DNA from: BOG-908 sp964242595
GTDB taxonomy: Bacteria > Pseudomonadota > Alphaproteobacteria > Acetobacterales > Acetobacteraceae
Assembly: GCA_964242595.1 (NCBI GenBank)
Contig: CAXTBC010000016.1
Coordinates: forward strand, 1 to 62,418
DNA: 62,418 bases
Reading direction: 5' to 3'
Part shown: positions 17,166 through 26,007 of the stretch, piece by piece
How positions within the stretch are numbered: position 1 is the stretch's first letter
Layout of the letters: every line of letters begins with the position of its first letter
Made by a program: the position numbers and the translations under genes
The notes under the pieces: generated by a model
Databases searched by the model: none
What the model was told of the DNA's origin: nothing
What the model saw: the letters and a program-made list of their open reading frames with translations, nothing else

Positions 17166-18247
17166 CGGATCTTCAACGTGGCCAGGCTGACCAGCGCCAG
17201 GATCATCGAGACGATCCAGAAGCGGATCACGATGGTGGGTTCCGCCCAGCCCTTCTTCTCGAAATGGTGGTGCAGCGGCGCCATCAGGAACACGCGCCGG
17301 CCGGTGCGCTTGAACCAGAACACCTGGACGATCACTGAAACCGTCTCCACCACGAACAGTCCGCCGGCGATCATCAGGACGATCTCATGCTTGGTGGCGA
17401 CGGCGACTGCACCCAGCGCGCCTCCGAGCGCGAGGCTGCCGGTGTCGCCCATGAACACCGCGGCTGGCGGCGCGTTGAACCACAGGAAACCCATGCCAGC
17501 GCCGATGACGGCGGCGCAGAACACCGCCAGCTCGCCCACGTCGGGGACGTGGTTGAGCTGCAGGTAGTCGGCGAACACCCTGTTGCCGACGAGGTAGGCG
17601 ATCAGCGCGAACACGGTGGCCACGATGATGGTGGGCACGGTGGCCAGGCCGTCCAGCCCGTCCGTCAGGTTCACCGCGTTGCTGCTGCCCACAAGCACGA
17701 ACATGCCGAACACCGGGAACAGCAGGCCGAGCTGCAGCAGCACCCCCTTGAAGAACGGCACCGCCACGCTGGTGCCCAGCGTGCCGCCGGTCAGGTGTGC
17801 CAGCCACCCGGCGGTGACCAGGCCGATGGCGAGCTGCACCACCAGCTTGCCACGTGCCGAGACGCCCTTGGTGTTGCGGCGGGAGAGCTTGAGGTAGTCG
17901 TCGACGAAGCCGATGGCGCCGTAGCCGAGCGTACAGAACAGCACCGCCCACACGTAGCCGCTGCGCAGATCCGCCCACAGCAGCGTCGACGTGGTCATCG
18001 CCGCCAGGATCAGCACGCCGCCCATCGTGGGCGTGCCTTTCTTCTCGATCAGGTGCCGCTCCGGCCCGTCGTCGCGGATCGGCTGGCCGCCGCGCTGGAC
18101 CGAGCGCAGCCAGCGTATCACCCGCGGGCCGAGCCAGAAGCAGATCGTCAGCGCGGTCAGGCACGCGGCACCCGAGCGGAAGGTCTGATAGCGGAACAGG
18201 TTGAAGGCCGAGACCTCGCCGGCGTACAGGTGCAGCAGGTACAGCAT
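17162..18247 (-). CDS. mraY: Phospho-MurNAc-pentapeptide transferase MraY
   Basis: Integral membrane enzyme that makes lipid I from UDP-MurNAc-pentapeptide and undecaprenyl phosphate. About ten hydrophobic segments are present. Catalytic landmarks are KKGTPTMGGVLI, FVDDYLKLSRRNTKGVS with the DD pair, NAVNLTDGLDGLA, and the histidine cluster LHHHFEKKGWAE. 361 residues. ATG 18247 shares one base with the murF stop (TGATG). Confidence 0.98.
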   Translation of the reverse strand: MLYLLHLYAGEVSAFNLFRYQTFRSGAACLTALTICFWLGPRVIRWLRSVQRGGQPIRDDGPERHLIEKKGTPTMGGVLILAAMTTSTLLWADLRSGYVWAVLFCTLGYGAIGFVDDYLKLSRRNTKGVSARGKLVVQLAIGLVTAGWLAHLTGGTLGTSVAVPFFKGVLLQLGLLFPVFGMFVLVGSSNAVNLTDGLDGLATVPTIIVATVFALIAYLVGNRVFADYLQLNHVPDVGELAVFCAAVIGAGMGFLWFNAPPAAVFMGDTGSLALGGALGAVAVATKHEIVLMIAGGLFVVETVSVIVQVFWFKRTGRRVFLMAPLHHHFEKKGWAEPTIVIRFWIVSMILALVSLATLKIR

Positions 18248-19587
18248 CAGCCGCCTCCCGCCAGCGCGTCCACGACCACGCGCATGCGGCTGCCGAGGCT
18301 GCCCTTCACCAGGATCGCGTCGCCGTCCTGCACGGCGTCGCGCACGATGCCGGCCAGCGCCGCGCTGTCGGCGGCATGCGCGCCGCGGCGCGCCTCGGGG
18401 ACCGCATCGTAGAGGAACTTCATCCACGGCCCGCAGGTGAACAGCGTGTCGGCCGACTCGACCACGGCGCCGGCCAGGCTTTCGTGCTCGCCGCGGCTGT
18501 GCTCGCCCAGCTCCAGCATGTCGCCCAGCACGGCGACGCGACGCCTTGCCGGCATCAGCCGCAGCACGGACAGCGCCGCCCGCACCGAAGCGGCCGACGC
18601 GTTGTAGCTCTCGTCGAGCAGCTCGGCGCGGCCGTCCAGGATCGCCCGGCGCACGCCGCGCCCGCCCACCGCGCCGAACCCGGCCAGAGCGCGCGCGCCT
18701 GCCGCTACGTCCGCCCCCAAGGCGTGCGCCGCCGTCAGCGCGGCGGCGGCGTTCGTCACCATGTGCCGCCCGGGCACCGCAAGCCGAATTGCATGGACCC
18801 CGCCGCCGAGCTCGATGGTGAAGTCGCTGCCTGCGGCGTCCTCGCGCGTCACCTGCACGGCACCGAACGTCACAACTTTCCGCTCGCCCGCCTGCGCCGC
18901 CATGCGCCCCAGGAACGGCGAGCCCTGCGGCAACACCAGCGTGCCGCCCTGCAGGATACCCTGGGCCACGCTGGCCTTCTCGTCGGCGATCGCCTCCAGG
19001 CTGCCCATGTGGCCGATATGCGCCGCCTCCACGGCGGTGATCACCGCCACGTCCGGCCCGGCCAGCACGGCCAGCGGCGCGATCTCGCCGGGGTGGTTCA
19101 TGCCGATCTCGACCACCGCGTAGTCGCCGTCCGGCGCCAGGCGCGCGAGCGTCAGCGGCACGCCCCAATGGTTGTTGTAGCTGGCCACGCTGGCCTGGGT
19201 GCGCCCGCTCGCCGCCAGCACCAGGCGCAGCATCTCCTTCGTCGTCGTCTTGCCCACGCTGCCGGTGACGGCCACCACGGAGCCGGTGAAACGGTCGCGC
19301 GCGAAGGCGCCGAGCGCGGTCAGGCCGGCCAGCGTGTCGCCCACCATCACCAGCCGCGCGTCGTCCGGCAAATCGTGCTGGCGGTGCACCATGGCACCCG
19401 CGGCGCCCTTGGCGATCGCCGCGGCCACGTGGTCGTGGCCGTCGCCCGACTCCGTCTGCAGCGCCACGAACAGGTCGCCGGGCTGCAGCGTGCGCGTGTC
19501 GATCGAGACGCCGTCGGCGTGGAACGGCGCGGTCATCGTGCCGGCCGAGGCGTGCATCAGGTCGTCGGCGGAGAACAGCGCGGTCAT
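18247..19587 (-). CDS. murF: UDP-MurNAc-tripeptide--D-Ala-D-Ala ligase MurF
   Basis: Adds the D-Ala-D-Ala made by Ddl. N-terminal domain with GVSIDTRTLQPGDLFVAL; ATP loop VTGSVGKTTTKEML; central EIGMNHPGEIAPLA; and DESYNASAASVRAALSVL toward the C-terminus. 446 residues. ATG 19587 overlaps the murE stop (ATGA). Confidence 0.97.
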   Translation of the reverse strand: MTALFSADDLMHASAGTMTAPFHADGVSIDTRTLQPGDLFVALQTESGDGHDHVAAAIAKGAAGAMVHRQHDLPDDARLVMVGDTLAGLTALGAFARDRFTGSVVAVTGSVGKTTTKEMLRLVLAASGRTQASVASYNNHWGVPLTLARLAPDGDYAVVEIGMNHPGEIAPLAVLAGPDVAVITAVEAAHIGHMGSLEAIADEKASVAQGILQGGTLVLPQGSPFLGRMAAQAGERKVVTFGAVQVTREDAAGSDFTIELGGGVHAIRLAVPGRHMVTNAAAALTAAHALGADVAAGARALAGFGAVGGRGVRRAILDGRAELLDESYNASAASVRAALSVLRLMPARRRVAVLGDMLELGEHSRGEHESLAGAVVESADTLFTCGPWMKFLYDAVPEARRGAHAADSAALAGIVRDAVQDGDAILVKGSLGSRMRVVVDALAGGG

Positions 19588-21050
19588 GCGGCAGCCGCCA
19601 GGCGGCGGATGGTGCCCGCATCGTCGAACGGCAAGGTGGTGGCACCCACCGTCTGCCCCTGCTCGTGGCCCTTGCCGGCCACCACGAGCACGTCGCCGGG
19701 GCGCAGCGCCGCCAGCCCCGCCGCGATGGCTGCGGCGCGGTCGCCGATCTCGATGGCGTTCGGGCAGGCCGACAGGATGGCGGCGCGGATCGCCGCCGGG
19801 TCCTCGCGGCGCGGGTTATCGTCGGTCACGATCGGCAGGTCGGCCAGGGCAGCGACCTCGCGGCCCATCAGCGCGCGCTTGCCGGGGTCGCGGTCGCCGC
19901 CGGCGCCAAACACGCAGACCAGCCGGTGGCCGGCGGCGTGCGGCCGCAGCGAGGTCAGCACGCGGTGCAGGGCGTCGGGCGTGTGCGCGTAGTCCACGTA
20001 GGCGGCGGCCTGGTTGGGCAGCGTCGCCGCCAGCTCCATGCGGCCGCGCACGCCGGCCAGGCCGGGCAGCAGGGCGAGTGCATCTTGCACCCCGGTGGCC
20101 TGCGCCAGGGCGGCCGCCATCAGCACGTTGTCGGCCTGGAAGCGCCCGGGCAGCGCCACCTCGATGGTGCGGCGCGCGCCCGCCTGCTCGACCACCAGGG
20201 CCTGGCCGTGCGGCAAGGCCCGCGTGGAGACCAGCCGCAACGCGGTGCCGCGCTCGCCCACGCTGCGCACGTCCAGGCGCCGCCTGGCGGCAATCGCGTG
20301 CAGCGCCTCCAGCGTGTCGGCGTCCATGTCCGCGTTCACCACGGCGGTGCCGCGCGCGGGCAGCAGCTCGGCAAACAGGCGCAATTTGGCGTCCCGGTAG
20401 GCGCCGAGCGACCCGTGGTAGTCCAGGTGGTCGCGCGTCAGGTTGCTGAACCCGGCGGCGGCCAGGCGCACGCCGTCGAGCCTATGCTGGTGCAGGCCGT
20501 GGCTGGAGGCTTCCAACGCCACGTGCTGCACGCCTTTGCCCGCCAGCGCCGCCAGCATGCGCGCCAGCGCCACCGGGTCGGGCGTGGTCAGCCCGCCGCC
20601 GCCGGCCTGGCCGGGTGCCACCAGCCCAAGCGTGCCCAGGCTCGCCGCCTGCAGCCCCGCCAGCGTCCAGAGCTGGCGCAGGAAATCCACCGTGCTGGTC
20701 TTGCCGTTGGTGCCCGTCACCGCCACCACCCGGGCGGGCGCAGGTCCGGCCAGGTCGGCCGCCATGCGGGCGAGCGCCAGGCGCGGCTCGGCACAGTGCA
20801 GTAGCGGCCGCGCCGGCACGCCTGCCGGCCAGGCGACGCCGGTGCGCGCCAGCACAGCGGCCGCGCCACGCGCCACCGCGTCGGCAATGAACGCAGCGCC
20901 GTCCGCCGCAGCGCCGGCCACCGCCACGAACAGCACGCCCGGCCGCACGTCGCGGCTGTCGGCCGCAACCCCGGTGATCGCCAGCGTGGTGAACCACGGA
21001 TCGACCCCCCGCAGCCCGGCGCGCAGGGCCAGGTCAGCGAGCGAGCGCAC
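19584..21050 (-). CDS. murE: UDP-MurNAc-L-Ala-D-Glu--meso-diaminopimelate ligase MurE
   Basis: Adds the third stem-peptide residue. The ATP loop is VTGTNGKTSTVDFLRQLW. The substrate motif DNPRREDP indicates meso-diaminopimelate, rather than lysine, as the added amino acid, as expected in a Gram-negative. Other landmarks are EASSHGLHQHRLDG and FSNLTRDHLDYHG. The start chosen is GTG 21050, which overlaps the ftsI end by 17 bp and gives 488 residues; the frame is open further upstream, so the exact start is uncertain. Confidence 0.95.
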   Translation of the reverse strand: MRSLADLALRAGLRGVDPWFTTLAITGVAADSRDVRPGVLFVAVAGAAADGAAFIADAVARGAAAVLARTGVAWPAGVPARPLLHCAEPRLALARMAADLAGPAPARVVAVTGTNGKTSTVDFLRQLWTLAGLQAASLGTLGLVAPGQAGGGGLTTPDPVALARMLAALAGKGVQHVALEASSHGLHQHRLDGVRLAAAGFSNLTRDHLDYHGSLGAYRDAKLRLFAELLPARGTAVVNADMDADTLEALHAIAARRRLDVRSVGERGTALRLVSTRALPHGQALVVEQAGARRTIEVALPGRFQADNVLMAAALAQATGVQDALALLPGLAGVRGRMELAATLPNQAAAYVDYAHTPDALHRVLTSLRPHAAGHRLVCVFGAGGDRDPGKRALMGREVAALADLPIVTDDNPRREDPAAIRAAILSACPNAIEIGDRAAAIAAGLAALRPGDVLVVAGKGHEQGQTVGATTLPFDDAGTIRRLAAAA

Positions 21051-23052
21051 CGCCGCCCTCCGGCACCGGAACGCGCAGCACCGCTTCGTGGCGCAACGCC
21101 AGCATGTCACGCCGCGGCGGCGGGGCGGCTGGTATGGCGACGGTTGCCGCCGGCGGCGGCGCGGGCGGTGCTGGGGGCGGATCCAGTGGCGAGCCGGTGC
21201 CGGTTGGCTCGCCGCTGCCGCGCGCCGGCTGCATCGGGATCGCCAGCCCGGCCTGGATCGCCGGCAGGTTCGCCAGGTCCGGGAACAGGCCCATCATCGG
21301 CGCGATGCGCGCGATCACCCGGCCCGCACCAGGCGCGCTCACCGCGCCTGCGGTCGCGTAGCCGCCGGTCTCCTTGTTGCCCACCGGCTCGTCGAGCATG
21401 AAATATACGGCGTAGCGCGGCGCGTTCATCGGGAACACGCTCATGAAAGCGCTGACGTTGGCGTGCTTCTTGTAGCCGTGCGCGCCCACCTTTTCCGCGG
21501 TGCCGGTCTTGCCGCCGACGAAGTAGCCGGGGATGTCGGCCGGCTTGCCATAGCCGTCGGTCACCACAAGCCGCATCATCTTGCGGATCGTGTTGCTGGT
21601 GGACGGGTTCATGATCCGCCGGCCGTCCGGCAGGGGGTCCGCCGGGTCGTGCGCCAGCACCGTAGGCTGCAGCACGATGCCGCCATTGGCCAGCGCCGCG
21701 GTGCCGCGCACCACGTGCAGCGGCGAGACGGCGATGCCGTGGCCGAAGCCCACCGTCATGGTGGTGGCTTCCTTCCAGTTGCTGCGCGGCGGCACGATCG
21801 GCCAGCCGGCTTCGGGCAGTTCCACGCCCACCTTGCGGAACATGCCCATCGCCTGCAGCCAGGTCTGCTGGCGCTGCGGCCCCACGCCCAGCGCCACGTG
21901 CGCGGCGCCCAGGTTGGACGAGTAGGCGAGCACCTCGGGCAGATAGAGGAAGCGGTGCTTGCCCTTGTAGTCCACGATGGTGAAGCGGCCGATGTGGATG
22001 TTGTGGGCCGCGTCGAACTGGTCCCAGATGTGGGCGGAGCCGAAATCCATCGCCATCGCGGCGGTCTGCAGCTTGAACGTGCTGCCCGGCTCGAACATGC
22101 CGGTCACCGCGCGGTTGAAGCGGTCGTCGGGCGGCGTCTCGCCGAACTGGTTCGCGTCGTAGTCCGGCAGGCTCACCATGGCGATCACCTCGCCGGTGCG
22201 CACGTCCATCACGATGCCGCAGGCGCCGATCGCGTGGAACTCCTCCTTGGACTTCTCCAGCTCCTCGCGCATCACGCCCTGCACGCGCACGTCGATCGAC
22301 AGCCGCAGCGGCTCGGGCTGCGTCTCCAGCCGGTGGTCGAACGCGCGCTCCACGCCGGCCACGCCGTGGCTGTCCACGTCGACGCCGCCCAGCACCTGGG
22401 CTGCCGTGCGGCCCAGCGGGTAGCGGCGCTTCTCGCCGGGCTGGAAATACACGCCGGGGATGCCCAGCGCGTTGATCGCCAGCTCCTCGTTGGGCGTGAT
22501 CTGCCGCTCGAGGTAGACGAACTGCTTGGCCGAGGCGAGGCGCGCGGCGGCCGCCTTTTCGTCCAGCCGCGGCAGCACGCCCTTCAGCTTGTGGGCGGCG
22601 TCCGCGGTGTCGATCATCTCCTTGGGGTTGGCGAACAGGCCTGCCGTGGGCAGGGAGATCGCCAGGATCTCGCCGTTGCGGTCCAGGATGGTGGCGCGCG
22701 TGTGCGGCACGCCGGCAGCCAGCGGCACGGTGTCCGGCGTGTCGGGACCGGGATCGTTGGGCACCAGCGGGCGCATCTCCGCCTTGCTGGGCGCCATCGG
22801 ATACATCACCGTGGCACTGGTCAGCTTGCCGGCCACGGCGCCGAACAGCAGGAAGAAGCCGCCGGCGGCGAACACCAGCCGGTTGCGCGTGCGGTCCAGC
22901 GCGGCGCGGCGGGCCAGGTCCGGCGCGGTGATGCGCACCGTCTCCATGCGCGGCATGGCCGCGCCGGTCTGCGGGGCGCCGCGCAGGCGTGTGGCCTCGG
23001 TGCCGCGGCGGCGGGCGGGCGGCGGCCTGTCGGGGGGCGGGGCGGAGGTCAT
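21034..23052 (-). CDS. ftsI: Septal peptidoglycan transpeptidase FtsI (PBP3)
   Basis: Class B penicillin-binding protein that crosslinks septal peptidoglycan with FtsW. It has a proline/arginine-rich cytoplasmic N-terminus, one transmembrane segment (LVFAAGGFFLLFGAVAG) and the pedestal domain. The transpeptidase has active-site serine in PGSTFKLQ (SxxK), SSN in AYSSNLGA, and KTG in GGKTGTAEK. The last 80 residues are rich in Pro/Ala and give 672 residues in total, longer than the common ~580. ATG 23052 overlaps the ftsL stop. Confidence 0.96.
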   Translation of the reverse strand: MTSAPPPDRPPPARRRGTEATRLRGAPQTGAAMPRMETVRITAPDLARRAALDRTRNRLVFAAGGFFLLFGAVAGKLTSATVMYPMAPSKAEMRPLVPNDPGPDTPDTVPLAAGVPHTRATILDRNGEILAISLPTAGLFANPKEMIDTADAAHKLKGVLPRLDEKAAAARLASAKQFVYLERQITPNEELAINALGIPGVYFQPGEKRRYPLGRTAAQVLGGVDVDSHGVAGVERAFDHRLETQPEPLRLSIDVRVQGVMREELEKSKEEFHAIGACGIVMDVRTGEVIAMVSLPDYDANQFGETPPDDRFNRAVTGMFEPGSTFKLQTAAMAMDFGSAHIWDQFDAAHNIHIGRFTIVDYKGKHRFLYLPEVLAYSSNLGAAHVALGVGPQRQQTWLQAMGMFRKVGVELPEAGWPIVPPRSNWKEATTMTVGFGHGIAVSPLHVVRGTAALANGGIVLQPTVLAHDPADPLPDGRRIMNPSTSNTIRKMMRLVVTDGYGKPADIPGYFVGGKTGTAEKVGAHGYKKHANVSAFMSVFPMNAPRYAVYFMLDEPVGNKETGGYATAGAVSAPGAGRVIARIAPMMGLFPDLANLPAIQAGLAIPMQPARGSGEPTGTGSPLDPPPAPPAPPPAATVAIPAAPPPRRDMLALRHEAVLRVPVPEGGGALAR

Positions 23053-23813
23053 CGGCCGTACGGCACCGGCGGCGGCAGCGTGCCCCGGCCGCCCAGAGCC
23101 GAGCTGAGCGGGGCCGAGCTGAGCGGGGCCGAGCTGAGCGGGGCCGAGCCGAGCGACGACGCGGGCGCGTAGGCCGGCACGGCGCTGACGATCATCGAGT
23201 GCTGCGGCTGCATCCGCATCGGCCGCGCCATGGCCTTGTAGACGGAGGCACCCATCGGCTGCGGAGCGGCCAGCGGCAACGGCGTGCCGTGGGCTAGCAG
23301 GCTGTCACGCCCCGGCATGTCCTGGCGATCGGCCAGTACCACGTGGTGCGGCGGATGCCTGGCATCGTTGTGCGCCAGCAGCTTGGGCGCCGCATGCGCG
23401 TCCAGCCTGGCTGGCGGCTGCATCGGGTGATGGGCCGGCAGACCCGCTTCCTCGGCCACTGCCACAACTGCCGCTTCTGGCTGCGGCGGCGCGGGCGCGT
23501 CGTCATCCTCGGCAACCGGGCCCGTCTCGGGGGCCGGCAGGATCGCCGACAACCCGGCGATCTGGACGAACTGGGTGGGCGCCATCGGGTGCAGAGTGAG
23601 GTAGCGGCCGGCCATGTCGCCCAGCCGCCCCGGCTCGTTCAGCAACGCCCACTCGGCCCGCAGCAGCCCGGTGCGCGCGTGCGCCGCCTCGGTCTGCCGG
23701 ATCACCCGGCCGATGTCGCGGTCCAGCAGCGCGGTGCGATGCTTTTCCGAATACAGGTAAAGCCCCGATCCCAGGGCGGCCAGCAGGCACAGGCAGGTGA
23801 ACGGCTTGATCAT
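23049..23813 (-). CDS. ftsL: FtsL-like divisome protein with long C-terminal extension
   Basis: Position between rsmH and ftsI identifies it as FtsL, a small bitopic protein linking FtsB/FtsQ with FtsW/FtsI. The first ~100 residues fit: one N-terminal transmembrane segment (FTCLCLLAALGSGLYLY), then a coiled-coil-like stretch (LLDRDIGRVIRQTEAAHA) and the ALLNEPGRLGDMAGRYL motif seen in alphaproteobacterial FtsL. The remaining ~150 residues are low-complexity Ala/Pro/His-rich sequence ending in tandem SAPLS repeats; FtsL proteins are usually about 100-130 residues. It is coupled to both neighbours by ATGA overlaps. Confidence 0.82.
   Translation of the reverse strand: MIKPFTCLCLLAALGSGLYLYSEKHRTALLDRDIGRVIRQTEAAHARTGLLRAEWALLNEPGRLGDMAGRYLTLHPMAPTQFVQIAGLSAILPAPETGPVAEDDDAPAPPQPEAAVVAVAEEAGLPAHHPMQPPARLDAHAAPKLLAHNDARHPPHHVVLADRQDMPGRDSLLAHGTPLPLAAPQPMGASVYKAMARPMRMQPQHSMIVSAVPAYAPASSLGSAPLSSAPLSSAPLSSALGGRGTLPPPVPYGR
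23101..23160. repeat. 15-bp tandem repeat inside ftsL
   Basis: Three perfect tandem copies of GAGCTGAGCGGGGCC at 23101-23145, followed by a degenerate fourth (GAGCCGAGCGACGAC). On the coding strand it gives the peptide repeat SAPLS. The 15-bp unit keeps the frame, so copy number can change without breaking the gene. Confidence 0.97.
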
Positions 23814-24790
23814 GGTCGGGCCTCGTGGTCCGGGGTCAATCGTTGCAGCGCGCGCAGCCTGGCGCTGCGCGCTCGGGGGTTGCGCGCCGTCTCGCTCTCC
23901 TGCGGCCGCACAGCGCGCGGGGTCAGCAGGCGGAACGAAGGCGCGGTGGGCTCGGTCAGGCCGCGCGGATCATGCCGCGATGGTGCCGGATCGCGGCCCG
24001 CGGCGTGCGTAAAGAAGCGTTTCACCAGCCGGTCTTCCAGCGAGTGGAACGACACCACCACCAGCCGGCCACCCGGGCAAAGCAGCGAGGCCGCCGCCGC
24101 CAAGGCGCGCTCGATCTCGCCCAGCTCGTCGTTCACCCTGATGCGCAGCGCCTGGAAGCTACGGGTGGCGGGATGGATGCCGTCACGCGCCGGCGGCATG
24201 GCGCCGCGTATGATAGATGCGAGCCGGCCCGTGGTCTCGACCGGCGCCTCGGCACGCGCGGCCACGATGGCGCGCGCGATGCGGCGCGACAGCCGCTCCT
24301 CGCCAAACTGGTAGAGCGTGTCGGCCAGCTCGGCTTCGGACAGCCCGGCCACCAGGTCGGCGGCCGAGGGCCCGCTGCGGCTCATCCGCATGTCGAGCGG
24401 GCCGTCATGCCGGAAGCTGAAGCCGCGCGCCGGATCGTCGATTTGGAAGCTGGAGACGCCGAGGTCGAGCACCACGCCGTCCAGCGCCGCCACGCCGGCC
24501 GCGTCGAGCAGGTCCAGCATGTTGCCGAAACTGCCTTCGATCAGGTGCAGGCGGCCGGGATGGGCGGCCGCCAGGGCGGCACCGCGCGCCACCGCGTCCG
24601 GATCACGGTCGATCGCCCACAGCGTGCAGGCGGCCTGGCCCAGGATGGCCCGGCTGTAGCCGCCGCCGCCGAACGTGGCATCGAGGTAGCGCTCGCCGTC
24701 CTGGACGGCGAGTGCGGCCAGCACCTCAGGCAACATGACCGGGACGTGGCCCCCAGCTTCGCGCAGACCTGCATCCGGGACGCCGCTCAT
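23810..24790 (-). CDS. rsmH: 16S rRNA (cytosine-1402-N4)-methyltransferase RsmH
   Basis: AdoMet-dependent methyltransferase (old name MraW) modifying the 30S P site. Landmarks are HVPVMLPEVL near the start, the AdoMet motif LDATFGGGGYSRAIL, DGVVLDLGVSSFQIDDPARG, and the C-terminal VVSFHSLEDRLVKRFF. 326 residues. It overlaps mraZ upstream (4 bp) and ftsL downstream. Confidence 0.97.
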   Translation of the reverse strand: MSGVPDAGLREAGGHVPVMLPEVLAALAVQDGERYLDATFGGGGYSRAILGQAACTLWAIDRDPDAVARGAALAAAHPGRLHLIEGSFGNMLDLLDAAGVAALDGVVLDLGVSSFQIDDPARGFSFRHDGPLDMRMSRSGPSAADLVAGLSEAELADTLYQFGEERLSRRIARAIVAARAEAPVETTGRLASIIRGAMPPARDGIHPATRSFQALRIRVNDELGEIERALAAAASLLCPGGRLVVVSFHSLEDRLVKRFFTHAAGRDPAPSRHDPRGLTEPTAPSFRLLTPRAVRPQESETARNPRARSARLRALQRLTPDHEARP

Positions 24791-25251
24791 GCGTGCACCT
24801 GGCCGGGCAAGGTCAGGCGGCGGGAACGCGCACGCTCGCGCGCCTCGGCACGCCGGCGTTCGGCCGCCTGCGGCTCCCAGATCTGAAACGTGCGGCCCAG
24901 TCCCATGAATACGATCGTATCCGAAAGACTAGCGTGCTGCACCAACGCATCCGGCAGGATGATGCGCCCTTCCTTGTCCGATTCGACAGGGTAGGCGTCC
25001 GAATAGAGCACCTGCGCCAGGTCGTCGTGGTCCTCCCCGAACACGTCCAGCCGCTCCAGCGGCATGGCGAGCGCCTCGAACGTGCTGGTGGGCCAGCCTT
25101 CCACACAAGGGTGCGCGTGGGACTGCCGCAGGATCAGCGGGGCCGCACCGTCGGGGCCGAGCGCGCGCAGGGCTGCACGGAACGGCGCGGGGATGCTGAC
25201 CCGGCCTTTCGCATCGATCCTGTTCAGGTGCGTGCCCAAGAACTGGCCCAT
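24787..25251 (-). CDS. mraZ: Transcriptional regulator MraZ
   Basis: First gene of the dcw operon, a DNA-binding protein with two AbrB/SpoVT-like halves. The first half contains NRIDAKGRVSIPAPFRAAL and the second ESDKEGRIILPDALVQHA, matching the duplicated DxKGRxxxP pattern. 154 residues, with a basic C-terminal tail (RRRAEARERARSRR). In other bacteria MraZ represses its own operon by binding upstream direct repeats, and such repeats are present here at 25333-25376. Confidence 0.96.
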   Translation of the reverse strand: MGQFLGTHLNRIDAKGRVSIPAPFRAALRALGPDGAAPLILRQSHAHPCVEGWPTSTFEALAMPLERLDVFGEDHDDLAQVLYSDAYPVESDKEGRIILPDALVQHASLSDTIVFMGLGRTFQIWEPQAAERRRAEARERARSRRLTLPGQVHA

Positions 25252-25332
25252 ACGCGCTGATTATCCGCCCCCTCAAACCCGAAGCCCCACCGCCCCGGCA
25301 CCGAGCCGCGCGCTGTGGATGAGCGCGCCGCT

Positions 25333-25376
25333 TGGGATGACATGGGATAGCATGGGCCAGCATGGGCGTCAAAGGG
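25333..25376. promoter_or_regulatory. Putative MraZ operator: TGGG boxes with 10-bp period
   Basis: TGGG occurs at 25333, 25343, 25353 and 25363, with a GGG at 25374, an almost perfect 10-bp ladder on the plus strand. It lies 80-125 bp upstream of the mraZ ATG. Known MraZ sites are TGGGN direct repeats spaced by 5 bases, which is exactly this period. Here the TGGG strand is opposite to the coding strand. The rest of 25252-25525 should hold the dcw promoter; no box could be assigned firmly. Confidence 0.7.
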
Positions 25377-25525
25377 AATGCGTTGCTTGGATGAAATTGT
25401 TTGCGGACGAAATACAACAAAAACAACATCTTGCAGACGTCGCCCCAGGAACAACCCGGAACGTCTTGCCGCTATTCAGTATTCACTATTCGTTCTTGTG
25501 GACAACTTTGTGGGTAGTTTTGCGG

Positions 25526-25918
25526 AGGTGCCAGACGGCCTGTAAGCCGGGTTCTGTCCCTGCCTTGCGGCGATGGACGGCCATTCCTCTGCGACGTGCG
25601 TTGCCGCACGCCTGACGCGACCAACCCGGGCGGCGAGGCGGAAATCCCCCTGGCCATGGTCGCCCATGGCCGGCCGCCCCTATTCGGTCTTGCTCCCGGT
25701 GGGGTTTACCCTGCCGCCCCTGTTACCAGGGGCGCGGTGCGCTCTTGCCGCACCGTTTCACCCTTGCCGTCCCGCTTGCGCGCTCCGGCGGTTTGTTTTC
25801 TGTGGCACTTTCCCTGGGGTCGCCCCCGCCGGCCGTTAGCCGGCACCGTATTCCCGTGGAGCCCGGACTTTCCTCTGCGCGTTGCCGCACAGCGGCCGTC
25901 CAGCCGTCTGGCAGGCGG
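25526..25918 (-). ncRNA. rnpB: RNase P RNA (M1 RNA)
   Basis: Catalytic RNA that trims the 5' leader of tRNA precursors. Read on the minus strand it begins near CCAGACGGCTGGACGGCCGC, followed by GAGGAAAGTCCGGGCTCC (the conserved 5' core), AAGGGTGAAACGGTGCGG, CAGGGTAAACCCCACC, and near the 3' end GACAGAACCCGGCTTACAGG. These are the universal type A RNase P landmarks in the right order. Length is about 390 nt. The ends are placed by the P1 pairing and may be off by several bases. No protein is coded here despite open frames. Confidence 0.96.
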
Positions 25919-25937
25919 GTGTTTGGCGGAAGCTAGG

Positions 25938-25990
25938 CAAGGAAGGAAGCGTTCTTTTTTAAAAAAAAGAACCAAAAAACTTTTGTCTGT
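25938..25990. repeat. Two-arm palindromic element, copy 3 (single arm)
   Basis: A single GTTC/GAAC-type arm (GTTCTTTTTTAAAAAAAAGA then ACC) with the CAAAAAACTTTTG tail and no partner arm. It lies between the thiY stop and the 5' end of rnpB. Confidence 0.85.
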
Positions 25991-26007
25991 TTGGCGCGCG
26001 CCTTCGA

